From the NCBI GenBank assembly GCA_017502085.1, contig JAFVVQ010000059.1:59204-123203 (forward strand): a stretch of DNA of 64,000 bases. Reading direction: 5' to 3'. Shown here piece after piece: positions 17,811-26,182 of the stretch. The notes beneath the pieces are model-generated. The model worked only from the letters and a program-made list of their open reading frames with translations. It made no database searches and was not told the DNA's origin. Made by a program: the position numbers and the translations under genes. How positions within the stretch are numbered: position 1 is the stretch's first letter; the number at the start of each line of letters is the position of its first letter. Source of the DNA: Clostridia bacterium (GTDB taxonomy: Bacteria; Bacillota; Clostridia; Oscillospirales; Acutalibacteraceae).

Positions 17811-18918
17811 TAAGAGCCGCAGCTCTCTCGGCTGAATGACCGTCACAAGCACTCATCTGCCCGTTTCTGAATTTTTCAATTCGGTCTGCGGGCGGATTTT
17901 CTTTTGCCTTGCGGATTGCAGAAAGCAGATATTCAGCATCCGTCACCATTTCACCGGGCAGGTCATCGGGAAATTTCAGATAGAATCCTCTGTCATATTC
18001 CTTATAGTCAGGGCAATAGAATACCGTCGGTACGTCAAGCAGACACGCATCGTAGATGACCGAAGAATAGTCGGTAATCAGCACGTCGCTCACGGCAGTC
18101 AGCGCAAGTGTCGAGTCATCCGACAAATCTTTTATATTATTATATTCCTTATTAATAAGGGGATAATTCATAACGGGATGTCGGCGTATGATAAAAATTT
18201 CATCATCCGAAAGTTCTCTGCTGAACTCATCCCAGTCAACCTGCGGATCGTAATTTATGCGTTCTCTGTCCTTTTCTCGGAAGGTCGGTGCATAGAGATA
18301 AATCTTTTTGCCGATGAATTCGGGGTATTTTTCATAAACCGATGCTTTAAGCTCATCCGCCTTTGTGAAAAGCATATCCGTTCTCGGCAGACCTATCGGC
18401 AGACACACGTCCTCACTGATTCCGAAAGCCTGAGCGTAGGCTTTTTTGCAGCTTTCACTTGTTACGGCAACAGCGGAATACTGCGAGTGCGATGCCCTTT
18501 CTTCCTTTTCGGTGAGAACGGTTTTCGCATCAAGACCGAATTTTTTAAACGCACCGCAAGCGTGCCATATCTGGAAAAGCTTCTGCTCCTTGCGGAGCTT
18601 TGTGAAACGTACGTACCTGACGTAATCATCCGTCACGATAACCCTGCTTGTGAGCAGGTAATAATAGATTTTCGGTTTGATTTTTATTGAGTGCGGGAGC
18701 ATTTTTGCAAAGATTACCTTCTTGCAACCGAGCGCATCGTAAACCGCCTGAGCATTGTCGAGTAATTTACCGTCTGTTCTGACGGTGAAGAAAAGAACTC
18801 TGTTCTGCAAGGGCATCAGTCTGCAGATTGCACACCAGAAATGATTTGAGAAATCCATTATTTTCCGTCGGAGTTTTGGCGGAAACAGTTTTTTGAGCAG
18901 CGTTTGCACATTACTCAC
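17791..18918 (-). CDS. Second CDP-polyol phosphotransferase, TagF/TarL-like
   Basis: A 375-residue paralogue of the preceding plus-strand gene, encoded convergently. Motifs: IWHACGAFKKFGLDAKT, KKIYLYAPTFREKD, FIIRRHPVMNYP and VLITDYSSVIYDACLL. A basic N-terminus (KKLFPPKLRRKIMDF) suggests peripheral membrane attachment. It has its own promoter (TTGACA, 17 bp, TAAAAT) and GAGGTGA ribosome binding site, so it can be expressed independently of the main operon. One of the two enzymes may prime and the other extend the chain, or they may use different polyols; sequence does not decide this. Confidence 0.85.
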   Translation of the reverse strand: MSNVQTLLKKLFPPKLRRKIMDFSNHFWCAICRLMPLQNRVLFFTVRTDGKLLDNAQAVYDALGCKKVIFAKMLPHSIKIKPKIYYYLLTSRVIVTDDYVRYVRFTKLRKEQKLFQIWHACGAFKKFGLDAKTVLTEKEERASHSQYSAVAVTSESCKKAYAQAFGISEDVCLPIGLPRTDMLFTKADELKASVYEKYPEFIGKKIYLYAPTFREKDRERINYDPQVDWDEFSRELSDDEIFIIRRHPVMNYPLINKEYNNIKDLSDDSTLALTAVSDVLITDYSSVIYDACLLDVPTVFYCPDYKEYDRGFYLKFPDDLPGEMVTDAEYLLSAIRKAKENPPADRIEKFRNGQMSACDGHSAERAAALIMSWLK

Positions 18919-18927
18919 CTCGCAATA

Positions 18928-18956
18928 ATTTTACTATCATCACTGCACGTTGTCAA
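18928..18956 (-). promoter_or_regulatory. Promoter of the minus-strand TagF-like gene
   Basis: On the minus strand TTGACA (18956-18951), 17-bp spacer, TAAAAT (18933-18928), placing transcription start about 5-10 bp before the Shine-Dalgarno GAGGTGA. Confidence 0.75.
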
Positions 18957-19055
18957 ATGGTTTTTCATTTAAACCAATTTACAACCCTAAGAATTACGTT
19001 GAAAATATTCCGATTATCTGCCGCTAAAAAATTTCAAAAAATTTTTAAAAAAGTG

Positions 19056-19083
19056 TTGACTTTTCCGCAAAAGCGTGTATAAT
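19056..19083 (+). promoter_or_regulatory. Promoter of tRNA-Gln
   Basis: TTGACT (19056-19061), 16-bp spacer, TATAAT (19078-19083), 30 bp upstream of the mature tRNA 5' end. Confidence 0.8.
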
Positions 19084-19113
19084 AATAACCCGTAGCCCAC
19101 TTGCGAGTTACAT

Positions 19114-19187
19114 TGGGGAATAGTGTAACGGTAGCACGACAGACTCTGACTCTGTTTGTTGGGGTTCGAATCCCTATTCCCCAGCCA
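19114..19187 (+). tRNA. tRNA-Gln (anticodon CUG), CCA encoded
   Basis: Full cloverleaf: acceptor TGGGGAA with TTCCCCA, anticodon stem ACAGA/TCTGT around loop CTCTGAC (anticodon CTG, reads CAG), T-arm GGGGTTCGAATCCC, discriminator G and encoded CCA. The U1-A72 first pair is typical of tRNA-Gln. It has its own promoter and terminator. CUG is the less common Gln anticodon, so a UUG isoacceptor is expected elsewhere in the genome. Confidence 0.93.
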
Positions 19188-19190
19188 AAG

Positions 19191-19225
19191 AGACATCGGC
19201 AATAGTCGGTGTCTTTTATTTTTTT
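19191..19225 (+). terminator. Terminator of tRNA-Gln
   Basis: 8-bp stem AGACATCG with CGGTGTCT (one G-T pair), 8-nt loop, then TTT and a run of seven Ts. Confidence 0.85.
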
Positions 19226-19246
19226 GCTGACTTGTTATTTTTTTTA

Positions 19247-19337
19247 GGATTCGAATGACGAGCGGCACAGAGCAACAGTCCGGTGGACTGTTGTGACCGC
19301 GAGCGACCAAGCGCCCGCAGGCGCGCGAGTCGAATCC
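19247..19337 (+). repeat. 91-bp palindrome-rich element with T-arm-like ends
   Basis: The element is bounded by 8-bp inverted repeats GGATTCGA (19247-19254) and TCGAATCC (19330-19337), the same words as a tRNA T-arm. Inside are a perfect 9-bp hairpin (CAACAGTCC, loop GGT, GGACTGTTG; 19273-19293) and a 5-bp hairpin (GCGCC, loop CGCA, GGCGC; 19311-19324). It is far more GC-rich than its surroundings. No ORF. It looks like a small non-coding element inserted into, or recombined with, a copy of the tRNA 3' end. Confidence 0.7.
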
Positions 19338-19388
19338 CTGTTCCCCAGCCAAAAAGACATCGGCAATAGTCGGTGTCTTTTATTTTTT
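19330..19388 (+). repeat. Duplicated tRNA-Gln 3' end plus terminator
   Basis: A 59-nt direct repeat of 19166-19224 with two mismatches, offset by 164 bp. It comprises the T-arm 3' side, acceptor 3' strand, CCA and the whole tRNA terminator (hairpin 19355-19378 and T-run). No 5' half of a tRNA precedes it; the palindromic element lies there instead. This is a tRNA remnant, not a functional gene. Confidence 0.85.
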
Positions 19389-19414
19389 ATCTTTTATCTG
19401 TAAATTTTCACACC

Positions 19415-19439
19415 GACCCCGTATACGGGGTCTTTTTTT
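19415..19439 (+). terminator. Perfect palindromic terminator
   Basis: GACCCCGTATACGGGGTC (19415-19432) is a perfect palindrome followed by seven Ts. It provides a backup stop for transcription from the tRNA region before the next gene. Confidence 0.8.
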
Positions 19440-19561
19440 ATACAATTTTGATGTTTTGTATATATTTTCAAACGGGGATCGGCAAGGCGGTATTGCTTTT
19501 TTGTTAAAATTATGTTAAAATTTACTGAATATTGCTTATTAATGTTAAAAGGAGTGAGACT

Positions 19562-20056
19562 ATGAACCGCTCATCCGAAAGCAAATCGGCAGATTCCAAA
19601 AACACAGCAATACAGTTTGCCAAAAATTTCTTTATGGGTCTTGTTGTGACGGTGCTTGAAAGCCTTTCACTCAATCCGCTCATAAAAGTTTTCGACGTTA
19701 CCCCTCTGCCCAATAAATACGTTCTCCTCGTCGCAAACGCCGCAACCGTTATCATCTATTTCTTTGTGCGTTTCTTCGTCAACTATTTCTGGGTTTTCCA
19801 CAGCAAACGCAGTATCATCCGCATCCTTCCGCTTTTTGCCGTGTTGATTGTTATTTTCACATTCACAACGACAAAGATGATTGAAGGTATGGAATTTCTG
19901 TTCAATCTCTCCGCCACGGTTTCAGAAGCCCTCGGCGAAGATAACATAATCACAATTTCAAAACTCACCGCCACCTTTATTATGGGTCTTGTCAATTTTG
20001 CAATCTGCAAAAGATTCATTTTCAAGGATGAAGCGGCTGATACTCAAAATCAGTAA
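19562..20056 (+). CDS. GtrA-like four-helix membrane protein
   Basis: A 164-residue protein with about four membrane spans and the FFVNYFWVFHSKR and NFAICKRFIFKDE motifs of the GtrA/DPMS family. Members are proposed to flip or assist lipid-linked sugars (for example bactoprenol-linked glucose) for decoration of wall polymers. ATG 19562 follows AAGGAGTGA; an earlier in-frame start has no ribosome binding site. It lies just after the wall-polymer genes but is separated by the tRNA locus and stands 33 bp before the GH3 gene, so its functional partners are uncertain. Confidence 0.75.
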   Translation: MNRSSESKSADSKNTAIQFAKNFFMGLVVTVLESLSLNPLIKVFDVTPLPNKYVLLVANAATVIIYFFVRFFVNYFWVFHSKRSIIRILPLFAVLIVIFTFTTTKMIEGMEFLFNLSATVSEALGEDNIITISKLTATFIMGLVNFAICKRFIFKDEAADTQNQ

Positions 20057-20089
20057 TAACCGAATCGTATAAAACGGAGGTAATTATTT

Positions 20090-21799
20090 ATGAACAATCT
20101 TACAGGTCGTATGGCAGTTGAATTCAGTGTTATGCTCGGCAGAGCTGAACACGCAAAACTTGGTTTCTATGCATCAAGAGCTGTCAAGCAGCAGGAGAGA
20201 AATCTCAGAAAGCTGATGAAGAGAAACAAGAATACCGAATACGGCAAGAAATGCAATTTCAAGGATGTAACGTCTGTCAAAAGCTACCAGGATACCGTTC
20301 CCTACTCGTGGTATCCCGATTACGCCGACTATATCGACAGAATTGCTTACAAGGGTGAGAAAAATGTTCTCACCAAGAATTTCCCCCTTAACTTTGCCGA
20401 ATCATCGGGTTCAACAGGCAAATCAAAGCTTGTTCCGATGAGTGCCTGGGCTACGTGGGTTGCCCAGTGCTTCGGATTCAGTGCAACAGTCGGCTGTGCT
20501 TACAAATATTTCAAAAGCAAGGGTATGAGAGTTCCTCCACAGAGAGGTCTTCTCACGGTCGAAGTTCTTTATCACAAGCTTCCCTGCAACAGAGGTGCGG
20601 CAGGTCTTGCTTCAATTCCCATGAACTACCTCAAACCTCTCACTCCCCTCTTCGTTACTTCGCCCAAAGAAGTTATGTATCCCGAATCACTCAAACCGAT
20701 GGATATGCACTATATGAAACTCCGTTTCGCACTCCCCAGAACAGACGTGAGCTATATCGGTACTGTTTTCATCACAATGGCAGAATCGATGTTCAAATAT
20801 CTTGAGGATAACTGGGAAATGCTCTGCGACGATATCGAAAAGGGCACAATCAACGAAAATATCACCTGCGACCCCGAAATCAGAGCAAAGCTTCTCAAGA
20901 AATGCAAACCCGATCCCAAGAGAGCCGAGGAACTCAGAGCAGAATTCCGCAAAGGCTTTGACGAGGAAGCAATTGTTCCCAGAATCTGGCCCAAGGTCGG
21001 CTGGATGTATGGTATGGGTACGGGTGCACTTGCCTTCTATCAGAAAAAACTCCGCCGTTACATCGGTGAAGAAATCCCCATCCACTACGTAGGCTATGCC
21101 GCATCAGAAGGTATGCTCGGTGTTCCGATTGAAGTCAACAGCCCCGACTTCGTTCTGCTTCCCCAGAACGGTTTCTATGAATTCCTTCCCGTTGATGCTC
21201 CCGAGGACTCAAGACCTCTCACCATCAGCGAGGTTGAGGTAGGCAAGGAATACGAGCTTATTCTCACCAATATGAGTGGCTTCTACCGTTACCGAATCGA
21301 AGACGTTGTCAAGGTTACGGGTTTCTATAAACAGTCACCCGTGGTACAGTTTATGTACAGAAGAAACCAGATTGCCAACATCAGCGGCGAAAAAATCAAT
21401 CAGAGAGCATTTGACCTTCTCATCAATGACCTCTCAAAGGAAGTCGGTGAAGATTTTGCAGGATACTGCATCTATCCCGACCGTTCAACCTCACCGGGCC
21501 ATTATATCGTTCTCATCGAGCCCAACAACGAAATTCCTGACAGCGAATGCGCCAGATATGCTGAAATCTTTGAAAAGAATCTCTGCGCAACCAACGTTCT
21601 CGTTCCTCCGCTTATCAGAAACGGTGCACTCGGTCACTGTGAGGTGAAGTTCCTGCGTAGAGGCACTTACGAGGATTACCGTGAAAAGGTACTCAGAAAG
21701 CAGGGCGCAAACCTCAATCAGGTCAAGCCTGTCAAGGTTATCGACAACGAAGAACGCAAGGAGTATTTCTTCTCCAACGTGCGTGATTCTCTTAAATAA
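20090..21799 (+). CDS. GH3-family acyl-acid amido synthetase
   Basis: A 569-residue member of the GH3 branch of the ANL adenylating superfamily. Plant members join jasmonate or auxin to amino acids through an acyl-adenylate; bacterial members are mostly uncharacterised. Visible: the P-loop-like ESSGSTGKSKLVPMS starting at residue 104, YVGYAASEGMLGVP about 334 and YRYRIEDVVKVTGFY about 399, the three ATP-binding motifs of the family, all intact. Lys-rich C-terminal domain present, so it is full length. GGAGGTAATTATTT precedes the ATG. It is followed within 15 bp by a membrane protein and then a PLP lyase-like enzyme, suggesting one pathway. Confidence 0.85.
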   Translation: MNNLTGRMAVEFSVMLGRAEHAKLGFYASRAVKQQERNLRKLMKRNKNTEYGKKCNFKDVTSVKSYQDTVPYSWYPDYADYIDRIAYKGEKNVLTKNFPLNFAESSGSTGKSKLVPMSAWATWVAQCFGFSATVGCAYKYFKSKGMRVPPQRGLLTVEVLYHKLPCNRGAAGLASIPMNYLKPLTPLFVTSPKEVMYPESLKPMDMHYMKLRFALPRTDVSYIGTVFITMAESMFKYLEDNWEMLCDDIEKGTINENITCDPEIRAKLLKKCKPDPKRAEELRAEFRKGFDEEAIVPRIWPKVGWMYGMGTGALAFYQKKLRRYIGEEIPIHYVGYAASEGMLGVPIEVNSPDFVLLPQNGFYEFLPVDAPEDSRPLTISEVEVGKEYELILTNMSGFYRYRIEDVVKVTGFYKQSPVVQFMYRRNQIANISGEKINQRAFDLLINDLSKEVGEDFAGYCIYPDRSTSPGHYIVLIEPNNEIPDSECARYAEIFEKNLCATNVLVPPLIRNGALGHCEVKFLRRGTYEDYREKVLRKQGANLNQVKPVKVIDNEERKEYFFSNVRDSLK

Positions 21800-21814
21800 T
21801 CGGGGTATAAAAAG

Positions 21815-22966
21815 ATGGTAAATGTTATAATTGCAGTTTTATTCTGCATTCTTCCCGCGCCGATAATCTTTCTCAACAACCGCATCAAGATTGTTGAAAA
21901 AATCGGTATTGTTCTGATTTGTTACCTGTTAGGTATATTGATAGGCAACATCGGAATCCTGCCCGAAAGCTTCTCGGGTATTCAGTCAACCATTCAGGAT
22001 GTCAGCGTCTGCCTTGCACTTCCGCTGATACTGTTTTCGCTCGATATCAAAAAAAGCTTCAGAACAACGAAAACAGGTCTCAAGTGTATGGGTCTTGCGA
22101 TTTTTTCAATTGCTACGGTCGCATTCATTCTTCAGCTTATTTTCCGTGACAATCCCCTTGCACCCCAGCTTGCAGGTCTTGCAATGGGTGTTTATACGGG
22201 CGGCACGCCAAACCTCACTTCAATCAAAACAGCCATAGGCGTTGCTGATGAAACCTACCTGATTTTCAACACCTATGATATGGTTATTTCGATTGTCTAT
22301 ATGCTTATCATCCTTTCATCGGGCAAATACGTAATCAAAAAAATATTCCGTCTGAAAGACTTCGAAGGTGACAAAAACATTACCGTTGACGGCGAAGAAT
22401 GTAAGGAAACCACGTCATACAAGGGTATGTTTGAGCCCAAAACATTCGGCAAACTGATGCTCGCACTCCTTCTTTCGGCGGCAATCGTCGGTGTTTCGTA
22501 CGTTGCGGGTACATTCGTGAAGGGCTACGAAACTGCGGTCACGATTCTGCTGATTACAACTCTTTCAATTATCTGCTCTCTGTTCAGACCTATCAGAAGC
22601 ATAAAGATGACAACCAATCTCGGAATGTATATCATCTATATCTTCTGCTTCACTGTTGCTACGATGGCAGATGTCAAAAAGCTTATCCACATAGACACAA
22701 CAATTATTATTTACGTTGCCGTTGCGATTTACGGCAGTATGATTCTCCATGCACTTCTCAGCAAACTCTTCAGAATCGACTTTGATACAATGATTATCAC
22801 TTCGGTTTCAGCAATATGTTCGCCACCGTTTGTACCTGCAGTTGCAAACTCTCTCAAGAACAATGCAGCCCTCATTTCAGGTCTCACAACGGGTGTTGTC
22901 GGTTATGCCATCGGTAACTACCTTGGTGTCGCCGTACACTGGCTTTTCAGCCGCTTACCATTCTGA
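21815..22966 (+). CDS. DUF819-like polytopic membrane protein
   Basis: A 383-residue protein with about ten membrane segments. LGILIGNIGILPESFSGIQ near the N-terminus, then AMGVYTGGTPNLTSIKTAIG and the late AICSPPFVPAVANSLKN, match the DUF819 (YjcL-like) family of putative transporters. Function of the family is unknown. A cytosolic loop (~residues 180-215) holds an acidic stretch. Its position between a GH3 synthetase and a PLP enzyme suggests it carries a substrate or product of that pathway. The ribosome binding site is weak, so translation may depend on coupling with the GH3 gene. Confidence 0.78.
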   Translation: MVNVIIAVLFCILPAPIIFLNNRIKIVEKIGIVLICYLLGILIGNIGILPESFSGIQSTIQDVSVCLALPLILFSLDIKKSFRTTKTGLKCMGLAIFSIATVAFILQLIFRDNPLAPQLAGLAMGVYTGGTPNLTSIKTAIGVADETYLIFNTYDMVISIVYMLIILSSGKYVIKKIFRLKDFEGDKNITVDGEECKETTSYKGMFEPKTFGKLMLALLLSAAIVGVSYVAGTFVKGYETAVTILLITTLSIICSLFRPIRSIKMTTNLGMYIIYIFCFTVATMADVKKLIHIDTTIIIYVAVAIYGSMILHALLSKLFRIDFDTMIITSVSAICSPPFVPAVANSLKNNAALISGLTTGVVGYAIGNYLGVAVHWLFSRLPF

Positions 22967-22985
22967 TATTCAAGGAGGCTTGATT

Positions 22986-24443
22986 ATGAGCAAATATGCA
23001 CCCGAAACAGGCAGACCTTTTGAGGAAATTCTCAAAGAACTTGACTCTTTCGGAAAAGACGACCCCAATTACAAAGAGGCAAAAACGTGGAGTCTCGTAT
23101 ACTATCTGAACGAAGAATACACTCAGTTTCTTGAAAAAGCATATGCCAGATATTTCTCCGCAAACGGTCTGAATCCCACCGCTTTCAAGAGCCTCAAAAG
23201 GCTTGAAAAAGAGGTGCTCCGATTCACGGCAGAGCTTTTCCACGTTGACGAAGAAGCCTGCGGCGTTATGACCTCCTGCGGTACGGAAAGCTGTATGCTT
23301 GCGGTCAAGACGTACCGTGATCTCGGGCGTTCAAAAGGCATAAAGAAACCTGAAATGATCATTCCCGAAACCGCTCACGTTGCCTGGGATAAGGGCTCGG
23401 AATATTTCGGAGTCAAAATCCGCAGGGCACCGCTTGCAGATGATTTCGGTGTTGACGTTGCGGCGGTTGAGAAAATGATAAACAAGAATACCGTTATGAT
23501 TCTCGGCTCTGCGCCCGAATATCCTCACGGTATCATCGACCCCATAGAGAAACTCGGTGCACTCGCAAAGAAACATAACATCCCTCTGCACGTTGACTCA
23601 TGCGTAGGCGGATATATTCTTCCGTTCATCGAAAAAGCAGGTTATGACGTGCCTCTCTGGGATTTCAGAGTTGAGGGTGTCACCTCAATTTCCGCAGACA
23701 TTCATAAATACGGTTTTGCGGCAAAGGGCGCAAGCTGTATCCTTTACAGAAACGTTGATTATTTCAAGCATCAGGTCTTTGTGCACGAAAGCTGGCCGGG
23801 AGGACTTTTCGCCTCTCCCGCATTTCTCGGCACACGTCCCGGCGGCGCATATGCGGCAGCGTGGGCAGCAATTCAGGCAAACGGTATTGAGGGTTACGTT
23901 TCTCTCGCAAAGAAAACCGTTGAAGTTTCCGAACGTCTGAAAAAAGGAATCGAAGATATCGGATGCTTCAAGATTATCGGCAACCCCATTGCCAGTCTTT
24001 TTGCATACAAATCAACCGATCCCGCAGTCAATGCATTTGCAATCGGTGACGTTATGGAGGAAAAGGGCTGGCATATCGACAGACTTCAGTTTCCCGATGC
24101 ACTCCACGCAATGGTCACCGCACCGCACGAAAAGGTCGTTGATCAATATCTTGCCGACCTTCGTGAAGCGGTTGAAACCGTCAAGGCTCATCCCGAACTT
24201 GCGGATAAGGGTCAGGCAGCAACCTACGGTCTTGTCGCCCATCTCCCCCTGAGAGGAATGGTACGTAAGCAAGTGCTTGACATTTTTGCAAATTCCTATA
24301 AGCTCAACGCACAGGAAATCGACCTTTCCGACAGCGACGCAGTAGCTCCGGGCGGCGGCGAAAACGGAACTGAAGAAAAAAAGAGTATCGTTGATAAAAT
24401 TATCAGTTGGTACGTGAAAAAACAATCAGCAAAAACAAAATAA
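22986..24443 (+). CDS. PLP-dependent enzyme, sphingosine-1-phosphate lyase-like
   Basis: A 485-residue fold-type I PLP enzyme of the group II decarboxylase/S1P-lyase branch. The PLP lysine is Lys241 in SISADIHKYGFAAKG, the cofactor aspartate is Asp204 in LHVDSCVGGY, and SCGTESCMLAVKTYRD (97-112) parallels the GGTES block of S1P lyases. No membrane anchor is present. The C-terminus adds a GGGENGTEEKK linker and a short amphipathic basic tail (~465-485) that may touch membrane or protein. ATG 22986 with AAGGAGG is clear. It may cleave a phosphorylated amino alcohol or decarboxylate an amino acid; the sequence cannot choose. Confidence 0.82.
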   Translation: MSKYAPETGRPFEEILKELDSFGKDDPNYKEAKTWSLVYYLNEEYTQFLEKAYARYFSANGLNPTAFKSLKRLEKEVLRFTAELFHVDEEACGVMTSCGTESCMLAVKTYRDLGRSKGIKKPEMIIPETAHVAWDKGSEYFGVKIRRAPLADDFGVDVAAVEKMINKNTVMILGSAPEYPHGIIDPIEKLGALAKKHNIPLHVDSCVGGYILPFIEKAGYDVPLWDFRVEGVTSISADIHKYGFAAKGASCILYRNVDYFKHQVFVHESWPGGLFASPAFLGTRPGGAYAAAWAAIQANGIEGYVSLAKKTVEVSERLKKGIEDIGCFKIIGNPIASLFAYKSTDPAVNAFAIGDVMEEKGWHIDRLQFPDALHAMVTAPHEKVVDQYLADLREAVETVKAHPELADKGQAATYGLVAHLPLRGMVRKQVLDIFANSYKLNAQEIDLSDSDAVAPGGGENGTEEKKSIVDKIISWYVKKQSAKTK

Positions 24444-24447
24444 CCCG

Positions 24448-24486
24448 AAAGACAGCAAAGTGAACTTTCACTGAGCTGTCTTTTTT
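24448..24486 (+). terminator. Terminator of the GH3-PLP operon
   Basis: 9-bp stem AAAGACAGC (24448-24456) with GCTGTCTTT (24475-24483), with a second small hairpin (AGTGAA/TTCACT) in the loop, then a T-run. Confidence 0.85.
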
Positions 24487-24506
24487 GCGATAAACCAAAC
24501 TTTTAT

Positions 24507-24534
24507 TTGACATACAAAATCAAAGTGATATAAT
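24507..24534 (+). promoter_or_regulatory. Consensus promoter of the MATE gene
   Basis: TTGACA (24507-24512), 16-bp spacer, TATAAT (24529-24534) with TGA before the -10. Leader of about 40 nt with GAAGGTGA. Confidence 0.85.
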
Positions 24535-24579
24535 CAAAACGTATATACAGGAAAGATAAAAACGAAGGTGAAAACAACT

Positions 24580-25941
24580 ATGGAAAAGCGTTATTCGCTT
24601 GATATGACAAGCGCACCTTTCCTCAAAAAAATATTCATATTTGCAATCCCGCTGATCCTGACAGGTCTGCTTCAGCTTGCCTATAACACCGCCGACGTTG
24701 TGGTTGTCGGCAGATTTGCCGGCAGTGAAGCCCTCGCCGCCGTCGGCTCAACGGGATCTCTGATAAACCTTTTGCTTAACGTTTTCATCGGCCTTTCTAT
24801 GGGCTCGGGCGTTATGGTTGCCCGTCATATCGGCGCGAAAGATGAAATGCGAATCCGCAACTGTACTCACACAGCCATGCTTATGAGTATCATCTGCGGC
24901 ATTTTTATCGGCTTGTTCGGTTTCTTTATGTCAGGAAAAATACTCGTGCTGATGGGTTCCCCAAAAGACGTGCTCCCCCTGGCAACTCTGTATCTCAAGA
25001 TCTATTTTATGGGTTGCCCCGGCTCTATGGTCTATAATTTCGGCTCGGCAATCGTCAGGGCGACGGGCGACACAAAGAAGCCTCTCTTTGTCCTTGCATC
25101 AACCGGTCTTGTCAACGTTGCACTCAATCTGATTCTTGTTATCGTTTTTCATATGGGTGTCAGTGGCGTTGCCATTGCAACGATAACGTCGCAGTATCTT
25201 TCTGCCGTTATGATTGTAATCCACCTTACAAAGCTTGACAATGCTTGCAGACTTTCGTTCAGAAAACTGCGCATTCACAAAACAGAGCTGCTGAAAATAC
25301 TTCGGATAGGTCTGCCTGCAGGCATTCAAAATTCACTTTTCTCGGTATCCAACGTCATCATCCAATCAACCGTCAATTCTTTCGGTTCGGTAGCAATGGC
25401 AGGCATTGCGGCAGGCTCGAATTTCGATTCATATATATACACCGCAACCAATGCCATCGCCCAGACAACAATGACTTTCTCATCACAGAATATGGGCGCA
25501 GAGAAATATGATAATATGAGCAAAATCTTCCGTTACTGTCTCACGATTGCAACTGCTATCGGTGTTGTAATGGGTTTGGTCGGTACGGTTTTCAGTGAAC
25601 CGATTGTCAGCTTTTTCTCAACCGACAAAAACGTTATCGCAATCGGAGCACAAAGACTTGCAATGGTAATGCCGTTCTATGTTTTCTGTTCGCTGATGGA
25701 CGTTGTGGCAGGTCAGTTGAGAGGAATGGGTGAGTCTTTACGCCCGATGATAGTCTCTCTGCTCGGAGCCTGCGGAGTGCGCCTTTTCTGGATATATGCA
25801 ATTCTGCCACTGAATAAAACGCTGATGTTTCTTTATTGGGCATACCCGATTTCGTGGTTTGTGACGTTTGTCATTCAGTCAACGCTCTATTTATTCGTCA
25901 AGAAAAAGATACTTAAACAAAACCAAAAGGCAGGAGTCTGA
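24580..25941 (+). CDS. MATE-family multidrug efflux transporter
   Basis: A 453-residue MATE transporter with about twelve membrane spans in two repeated halves. Diagnostic blocks are PLILTGLLQLAYNTADVVVV at the first helix, RFAGSEALAAVGSTGSL, and FIGLSMGSGVMVARHIGAKD. Such proteins expel cationic compounds with Na+ or H+. The ATG at 24580 sits eight bases after GAAGGTGA; the in-frame GTG 24568 overlaps that ribosome binding site. It is a single-gene unit between two terminators. The substrate cannot be inferred. Confidence 0.9.
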   Translation: MEKRYSLDMTSAPFLKKIFIFAIPLILTGLLQLAYNTADVVVVGRFAGSEALAAVGSTGSLINLLLNVFIGLSMGSGVMVARHIGAKDEMRIRNCTHTAMLMSIICGIFIGLFGFFMSGKILVLMGSPKDVLPLATLYLKIYFMGCPGSMVYNFGSAIVRATGDTKKPLFVLASTGLVNVALNLILVIVFHMGVSGVAIATITSQYLSAVMIVIHLTKLDNACRLSFRKLRIHKTELLKILRIGLPAGIQNSLFSVSNVIIQSTVNSFGSVAMAGIAAGSNFDSYIYTATNAIAQTTMTFSSQNMGAEKYDNMSKIFRYCLTIATAIGVVMGLVGTVFSEPIVSFFSTDKNVIAIGAQRLAMVMPFYVFCSLMDVVAGQLRGMGESLRPMIVSLLGACGVRLFWIYAILPLNKTLMFLYWAYPISWFVTFVIQSTLYLFVKKKILKQNQKAGV

Positions 25942-25952
25942 CTCCTGCCTTT
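25926..25952 (+). terminator. Terminator overlapping the MATE stop codon
   Basis: 12-bp perfect stem AAAGGCAGGAGT (25926-25937) with ACTCCTGCCTTT (25941-25952), loop CTG. The hairpin includes the stop codon of the gene. The T-run after it is short. Confidence 0.7.
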
Positions 25953-25987
25953 GCTGTTTATTCACTTAACAAATATCCCATAACGCA

Positions 25988-26019
25988 AGAAAAAGATGCT
26001 TGCGGCAGCATCTTTTTCT
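25988..26019. terminator. Bidirectional terminator-like hairpin
   Basis: 13-bp perfect stem AGAAAAAGATGCT with AGCATCTTTTTCT around loop TGCGGC. The A-rich and T-rich stem arms let it act for either strand: backup for the MATE gene and possibly for the PI-PLC-like gene arriving from the right. Confidence 0.65.
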
Positions 26020-26182
26020 GCATGGGGTTGAATTGAGGAGGGGTATTGCTATACGTACTCCGAGGGTTGCGGCGCCCATCGGGTACAATCAGATAATACC
26101 TCGTAAATATTAATTCATTATGAATCCACTTTTAACATATATAAGATATTTTATTAAGATTTGAAAGTCCGAATAATCCGTG

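Noticed and set aside
17836-18690. A 284-codon plus-strand ORF opposite the second TagF-like gene
   Set aside because: No recognisable domain and no ribosome binding site, while the minus strand has all TagF-family motifs.
19247-19388. A second tRNA gene next to tRNA-Gln
   Set aside because: Only the 3' third of a tRNA is present; no acceptor 5' strand, D-arm or anticodon arm precedes it.
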